DNA from: Bradyrhizobium sp. 1(2017)
GTDB lineage: Bacteria > Pseudomonadota > Alphaproteobacteria > Rhizobiales > Xanthobacteraceae
NCBI RefSeq assembly: GCF_011602485.2
Contig: NZ_CP050022.2
Span: 2,376,001 to 2,440,000 of the forward strand
Direction: 5' to 3'
Length of the DNA: 64,000 nucleotides
The notes under the pieces were generated by a model. The model saw only the letters and a program-made list of their open reading frames with translations. It was not told where the DNA came from and did not search any database. Numbering within the stretch: the first letter of the stretch is position 1; each line of letters begins with the position of its first letter. Below are positions 59,976-64,000 of the stretch, piece after piece. Position numbers and translations under genes: made by a program.

Positions 59976-61493
59976 TCAATTCTCGTCGGTTGCCGGCAAG
60001 GTGAAGCGGAATGTCGCCCCGCCCGATGCGTTGCTCTCGGCCCACATGCGGCCGCCGTGAGCTTCGATGATCGAGCGGCTGATGGACAGTCCGACGCCCA
60101 TGCCGGTTTCCTTGGTGGTGAAGAAGGTCTGAAACAGGTTTGGAACGACGTCACCCTGGAAGCCCGAGCCGGTGTCGGAAACCTCGACCTCGATCATGTC
60201 GTCGGCGACGCGGGTGTTGGCGACCACGAGCTCGCGCCGCGGCGACTGCGCCATCGCCTCCAGCGCGTTGCGGAACAGATTGACCAGCACCTGCTGGATC
60301 TGCACCCGGTCGGCGAGCACGAGATCGGCGGCGGGATCGAGGCTGAAGCGGAGCCGCACGTTCTGCTCGCGCGCGCCGGCGAGCCCGAGTGCGCCGGCTT
60401 CCTCGATCAGCTTGGACAGGCTCTCGACCCGCTTCTCCGACTCGCCGCGGGAGACGAAGTCGCGCAGGCGCCGGATGATCTGGCCGGCGCGCAAGGCCTG
60501 CTCCGAGGCGCGGTCCAGCGCGCTCTCGATCTTCGGCGTGTTGGGATCGCTGCTGCCGGCGAGCAGGCGCCGCGATCCCTTCATGTAATTGCTGATGGCC
60601 GCCAGCGGCTGGTTGAGCTCGTGGGCGAGCGCGGAAGCCATTTCGCCCATTGCGGTCAGCCGCGAGACGTGGACGAGCTCGGACTGCAGCTCCTGGAGCC
60701 GGGCCTGGGTCTGCTGGTGCTCGGTGAGGTCGCGGACGAAGCCGGTGAAATAGGGCTCGCCGCCGGACTGCATCTCGCCGATCGACAGGTGCATCGGAAA
60801 GGTCGTGCCGTCGCGACGCTTGCCGGTCACGATGCGGCCGATGCCGATGATGTGCGGATCGTTGGTCGAGCGGTAACGGGCGATGTAGCCGTCGTGGCGG
60901 GTGCGGTCGGGCTCCGGCATCAGGATGCTGACGTTCTGGCCGATCGCCTCGTGCTCGGACCAGCCGAACAGGCGCTCCGCAGCCGTGCTGAAGAGCTGCA
61001 TGATGCCACGGCCGTCGATGACGATCATGGCATCGGGAATGGTGTGGAGGATGGAGCGGAGATGACTCTCGCGCGTGCGCAGCGCTTCCTCGACCTGCTT
61101 CTCCTCGTCGATGTCGAGAAAGATGCCGCTGAGATGACGGGCGGCGCCGGCTTCGTCCCGAATGACTCCCGCCCGGGCGCGGATCCATTGCCCGCCTCCG
61201 GAAGCCGCGGCGATCTTGAACGAGACGTCGAAGCCGCCGCCGCGCTCGGAGACGCGCTTGATCGCGCTCTCCACGCGGTCGCGGTCCCTGAGGGAGAGGC
61301 GTGACAGGAAAAGCTCATAGCTCGCCGGCTGCCCCTGATCGATGCCGAGCAGGCTCCTCGCGGTGTCCGACCAGTCCAATTCCCGCGTCGTGAGGTCGAG
61401 GTCGAAGGTGCCGACACCGAACCCCTCGATCCGTACCCGGAAATGCTCACCTCGACTGTCGTCTGGTGGCTGCGTGACACGGGTCGGCGACAA
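59976..61493 (-). CDS. fixL: FixL heme-PAS oxygen-sensor histidine kinase
   Basis: 505 residues, equal to B. diazoefficiens FixL, when started at TTG 61493 (GGGAG 6 nt upstream), giving SPTRVTQPPDD like the known MAPTRVTHPPDD. Two PAS domains: the second carries heme ligand His200 (RTRHDGYIARY) and distal Arg220 (IGIGRIVTGKRRDG). Catalytic His291 (SALAHELNQPL) and ATPase motifs NLFRNALEA, DTGSGF and GMGVGLSISRSII follow. Oxygen on the heme turns the kinase off. The open frame continues upstream to 61592 but the extra part is not conserved-looking. Confidence 0.95.
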   Translation of the reverse strand: MSPTRVTQPPDDSRGEHFRVRIEGFGVGTFDLDLTTRELDWSDTARSLLGIDQGQPASYELFLSRLSLRDRDRVESAIKRVSERGGGFDVSFKIAAASGGGQWIRARAGVIRDEAGAARHLSGIFLDIDEEKQVEEALRTRESHLRSILHTIPDAMIVIDGRGIMQLFSTAAERLFGWSEHEAIGQNVSILMPEPDRTRHDGYIARYRSTNDPHIIGIGRIVTGKRRDGTTFPMHLSIGEMQSGGEPYFTGFVRDLTEHQQTQARLQELQSELVHVSRLTAMGEMASALAHELNQPLAAISNYMKGSRRLLAGSSDPNTPKIESALDRASEQALRAGQIIRRLRDFVSRGESEKRVESLSKLIEEAGALGLAGAREQNVRLRFSLDPAADLVLADRVQIQQVLVNLFRNALEAMAQSPRRELVVANTRVADDMIEVEVSDTGSGFQGDVVPNLFQTFFTTKETGMGVGLSISRSIIEAHGGRMWAESNASGGATFRFTLPATDEN

Positions 61494-61617
61494 ATGTGGA
61501 CTCCCATTCCCGTACCGGCGGCACGCCGGCGCGAACATGGCGGTAATTTCGCGCAACGCCGCGCTGGAGGCAAGTTCGGATGTCTGGTGCAATTCCCGCG
61601 GCGCGGCGCCCGACGCT

Positions 61618-61631
61618 TTGATCTATCTCAT
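61618..61631 (+). promoter_or_regulatory. FixK-like box (one mismatch) upstream of universal stress gene
   Basis: TTGA-TCTATC-TCAT; consensus TTGA-N6-TCAA with one mismatch, centred 67 bp before the start at 61692. Suggests, but does not prove, FixK2 control of the stress protein. Confidence 0.35.
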
Positions 61632-61691
61632 CCTGCCCGGCGCCAACGCGACTAGATTTCGCGGCAGTTCACTGCTGTTCGGAGAATCCCG

Positions 61692-62525
61692 ATGACATAC
61701 GCGACCGTGATGGTCAGCCTGGCACTCAACCAGTCCAACGAGGCGCGCCTTCAGGTCGCAGGCGAGCTCGCCGAACGATTCGAGGCGGCCATTGTCGGGG
61801 TTGCCGCGGCACAGTTCGCACCGCCGCTCTATTTCACCGACGGTGCCGAGGCGCAAGCGCTGATCGACGAGGGCGAAGCCTCCGTCAAGCGGCGGCTTGC
61901 CGGTCTCGAGGCGCAATTCCGTGCCGCCATGAAGAATCGCGGTGGACATGCGGAATGGCGCAGCGCCGTGGATTTCCCTTCGCGATTCGTGCTGGCGCAG
62001 GCGCGCTGCGCCGACATCGTCGTGAGCGGCGGACACAGCCCGGCCTTCTCCGACGCCTTTGCGCTCGCAAGCCCCAAGGACCTGGTGATGCAGGCAGGCC
62101 GCCCGCTGCTCGTCGTCCCCGATCAGGCCAACTGGCTCGACCTGCGCAGCGTGCTGGTGGGGTGGAAGGACACGCCGGAGGCGCGCCGGGCGGTCGCCGA
62201 CGCGCTGCCGATGCTGCGCAAGGCGAGGGACGTCACCATCGCCGCGATTCTGGAGCGGGATGACGACCGCGCGGTCGTGATGGCCGGCGTCACCGACGTT
62301 GCCGCCTGGCTCGCCCGTCACGGCATCACCGCGACGGCGCGCGTGTCGGAGGGCGCGCGGAACGAAACCGCCGCCGCGCAATTGGAGAAGGTTGCAGGCG
62401 ATGTTGGCGCCGGCCTGATCGTTGCCGGCGCCTATGGTCATTCGAGGTTTCGTGAGCTGATCATGGGCGGCGTCACCCAGCATCTGGTCACTCGATCTGC
62501 CCGTCTGGTGCTGTTGTCACACTGA
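61692..62525 (+). CDS. Tandem universal stress protein
   Basis: 277 residues, two UspA-like halves. The second ends in AGAYGHSRFRELIMGGVTQHLV, with the G-x2-G-x9-G(S/T) ATP-binding motif; the first lacks a complete motif. Universal stress proteins are nucleotide-binding proteins induced by low oxygen, starvation or other stress. It diverges from fixL. GGAGA precedes the ATG. Confidence 0.85.
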   Translation: MTYATVMVSLALNQSNEARLQVAGELAERFEAAIVGVAAAQFAPPLYFTDGAEAQALIDEGEASVKRRLAGLEAQFRAAMKNRGGHAEWRSAVDFPSRFVLAQARCADIVVSGGHSPAFSDAFALASPKDLVMQAGRPLLVVPDQANWLDLRSVLVGWKDTPEARRAVADALPMLRKARDVTIAAILERDDDRAVVMAGVTDVAAWLARHGITATARVSEGARNETAAAQLEKVAGDVGAGLIVAGAYGHSRFRELIMGGVTQHLVTRSARLVLLSH

Positions 62526-62561
62526 CGGCCGGTCAAAAAAGCTACTCGAGGAGGACGCGCC

Positions 62562-62987
62562 GTGTACCGATTTCTTGAACAGACCGTCGACGGCTACATG
62601 ACGCGCGACGTCCGGACCGTGCAGCGCGACCACGACCTGCTCGCGCTCAGCGAGATGTTCGAGGCCGACGATTTCAACTCCTATCCGGTCGTGGACGACG
62701 GACAGGTGGTCGGCATCGTCACCAAGTTCGACATCCTGAAATGCTTCGCCTTCACGCCGAGCCAGATGCTGCCGCGCTATCACGACCTGATGAGCCGCAA
62801 GATCGGCGACGTCATGACGCCCGAGTTCATCTATGTCAGCCCCGACACGCGGCTGACGCGCGTGCTCCAGATCATGGTCGAGCACCGCATCAGGAGCATC
62901 ATTGTGCTCGACGGCACCCAGAAGCTGGCCGGAATCATCGCCCGCGAGGACGTCATCGCGGCACTCAAGGCGACGGCGGGGGAGTGA
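62562..62987 (+). CDS. CBS-domain-pair protein
   Basis: 141 residues, GTG start at 62562 with GGAGGA upstream. Two CBS motifs: MTRDVRTVQRDHDLLALSEMFEADDFNSYPVVDDGQVVGIVTKFDILK (about 13-60) and MTPEFIYVSPDTRLTRVLQIMVEHRIRSIIVLDGTQKLAGIIAREDVI (about 86-135). CBS pairs bind adenosine nucleotides and sense energy state. It follows the stress protein by 36 bp and is likely co-transcribed. Confidence 0.85.
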   Translation: MYRFLEQTVDGYMTRDVRTVQRDHDLLALSEMFEADDFNSYPVVDDGQVVGIVTKFDILKCFAFTPSQMLPRYHDLMSRKIGDVMTPEFIYVSPDTRLTRVLQIMVEHRIRSIIVLDGTQKLAGIIAREDVIAALKATAGE

Positions 62988-62996
62988 TCTCGCCGT

Positions 62997-63017
62997 CCTC
63001 TCCCGCAGGGGGAGAGG
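62997..63017. repeat. REP-like palindrome left of IS copy 2
   Basis: CCTCTCCC-GCAGG-GGGAGAGG, 9 bp outside the IS end; same family as at 3126, 49260 and 50612. Confidence 0.65.
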
Positions 63018-63026
63018 GCGCTTTGA

Positions 63027-64000
63027 TGTCCAGACCGGATAGATAGGTAACACAATAGACCGGATGGATAGGTGACAGTTCTCTGTCGGCTGGGAGGAAC
63101 AGCCGATGCCTTGGCGAGAGAGCTGCGCAATGGACCAACGGATTAAGTTCATCGCGGATCAGCGAAGCGGATTGTGGACGATGACGGAGCTTTGCGACCG
63201 CTACGAGATCAGTCGCAAGACCGGTTACAAATGGTTGGAACGCTACCGGCTGGAGGGGCCTGGGGGGCTTGCGGAACGCTCCCACGCCGCGCGGGTGCAT
63301 GGGCGCGCGACACCACGGCACATCGTGGATGCGATCGTGGGGCTGCGGCTTGAGCGGCCGAGCTGGGGACCGCGCAAGATCGTGAGCAGGCTCGAGGCTC
63401 GGCAAGGGGACGTCGATTGGCCGTCGGCCTCGACGGCAGGCGAGATTCTTAAACGGGCGGGATTGGTCAGCAGTCGCCGGGTGCGGCGACGAGCGCCGCC
63501 GCGCATGGGGCAGCTGACGGTACCTCGGCATGCCAACCATGTATGGGCTCTCGATCACAAGGGCTGGATTCGACTGGGCGACGGCTCTCGGGTTGAACCC
63601 TTCACAGTGACCGACGGCTTCAGCCGCTATTTGATTAGTTTGGCGGCGACGGGCAGCACGCAATATGGCGAATGCCAACCACTGCTGGAGCGGGCGTTTC
63701 GCGAGTACGGCTTGCCGCAGATCATCCGCTCCGACAACGGCTCGCCATTCGCCTCGACCGGAACCACCGGCCTGACGGCGCTGTCGGTATGGTGGATCAA
63801 GCTTGGTATCCGTCATGAACGGATTGATCCTGGCCACCCGCAGCAGAACGGCCGGCACGAGCGCTTTCACCTCACGCTTCTGGAAGCCATGCGGCCACCG
63901 CCGCCAACCCGGGCGGCGCAGGCTCGTCGGTTCTCGGCATTTGCACGCGACTACAATGAAGAGCGGCCGCACGAAGCGCTTGGCCAGCGCCCGCCTGCCA
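63027..64000 (+). mobile_element. IS481-type insertion sequence, copy 2 (cut by the right edge)
   Basis: Begins with the same TGTCCAG and 53-bp terminal repeat (63027-63079) as the right end of copy 1, but in the opposite orientation. The visible 974 bp match copy 1 except for one base I could find, at 63835 (T here, corresponding to position 49806), which is synonymous (Ile, ATT versus ATC). About 340 bp lie beyond the window. Confidence 0.85.
63106..64000 (+). CDS. IS481-family transposase (copy 2, 3' end outside the window)
   Basis: First 298 codons of a protein identical to copy 1: helix-turn-helix and all three DDE residues (Asp150, Asp210, Glu252) are in view. ATG at 63106, GGGAGGA 8 nt upstream. 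By comparison with copy 1 the stop should be 284 bp past the edge. The window, not damage, truncates it. Confidence 0.9.
   Translation, partial: MPWRESCAMDQRIKFIADQRSGLWTMTELCDRYEISRKTGYKWLERYRLEGPGGLAERSHAARVHGRATPRHIVDAIVGLRLERPSWGPRKIVSRLEARQGDVDWPSASTAGEILKRAGLVSSRRVRRRAPPRMGQLTVPRHANHVWALDHKGWIRLGDGSRVEPFTVTDGFSRYLISLAATGSTQYGECQPLLERAFREYGLPQIIRSDNGSPFASTGTTGLTALSVWWIKLGIRHERIDPGHPQQNGRHERFHLTLLEAMRPPPPTRAAQARRFSAFARDYNEERPHEALGQRPPA

Noticed and set aside
49293..63026. Composite transposon made by the two IS copies
   Set aside because: The cargo includes core regulators fixLJ and fixK2 in their native order and no accessory or resistance cargo; independent insertions explain it better.
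1..64000. tRNA, rRNA, CRISPR arrays, riboswitches
   Set aside because: No cloverleaf with a T-loop GTTCRA, no regularly spaced direct repeats, and no recognisable aptamer was seen on reading; covariance-model searches were not possible.

Overview
The window looks like chromosomal DNA of a Bradyrhizobium-type alphaproteobacterium. It is uniformly GC-rich and carries the fixL-fixJ-response regulator-fixK2 order known from Bradyrhizobium diazoefficiens. FixL (505 aa, His200/Arg220/His291), FixJ (205 aa, Asp55) and FixK2 (232 aa, Cys183) all have the published lengths and key residues once their starts are set correctly. A cobalamin radical-SAM protein of the hopanoid C-2 methylase type, RPA-like palindromic repeats and consensus general-stress sigma factor (EcfG) promoters agree with this. 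No tRNA, rRNA, CRISPR array or prophage was seen.

Layout. 1-3.3 kb: VOC-domain protein (cut by the left edge), PuuD-type urate oxidase and a sorbosone/PQQ-sugar-dehydrogenase-like protein, then a palindromic repeat. 3.3-8.4 kb: an SDR and the cytochrome bo3 quinol oxidase operon cyoABCD behind a perfect EcfG promoter match. 8.4-19.9 kb: nuclease-like protein, GMC oxidoreductase plus small subunit, HtrA-like protease, flavin dehydrogenase, a large indolepyruvate oxidoreductase, a hotdog-fold protein, and a cysteine hydrolase behind a consensus sigma-54 promoter. 19.9-26 kb: a sox-type cluster (soxF-X-Y-Z-A, no soxB) and a two-subunit molybdenum hydroxylase. 26-36.5 kb: HpnP-like radical SAM protein, a membrane-anchored phospholipase-A2-like protein, MFS transporter, isocitrate/isopropylmalate-dehydrogenase-like enzyme, a stress-promoter-driven flavin-type protein, and an amidase with its TetR regulator and likely operator. 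36.6-42 kb: Ca2+/H+ antiporter, then four tightly packed genes of unknown role behind an AT-rich promoter (coiled-coil membrane protein, TAXI binding protein, TagO/VasI-like protein, DsrE-like protein). 42-49.2 kb: an atypical SDR, trans-aconitate methyltransferase, a TRAP transporter with fused permease, and an alkylsulfatase.

49.3-64 kb: two almost identical IS481-type insertion sequences in opposite orientation bracket about 12.4 kb. This holds a carbohydrate/stress group (glycosyltransferase, ABC exporter, glycogen-debranching-type enzyme, PRC-barrel protein, MFS) and the oxygen-sensing module (fixK2, receiver protein, fixJ, fixL, universal stress protein, CBS protein). The second IS runs off the right edge. 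Because the copies are inverted, recombination between them could flip the whole oxygen-sensing block.

How it works together. FixL senses O2 through heme and phosphorylates FixJ, FixJ activates fixK2, and FixK2 probably feeds back on the receiver gene through a perfect FixK box. EcfG promoters in front of cyoABCD, the flavin-type protein and the glycosyltransferase suggest a second, general-stress layer over respiration and carbohydrate metabolism. All functional statements rest on reading the sequence; no database search was run.
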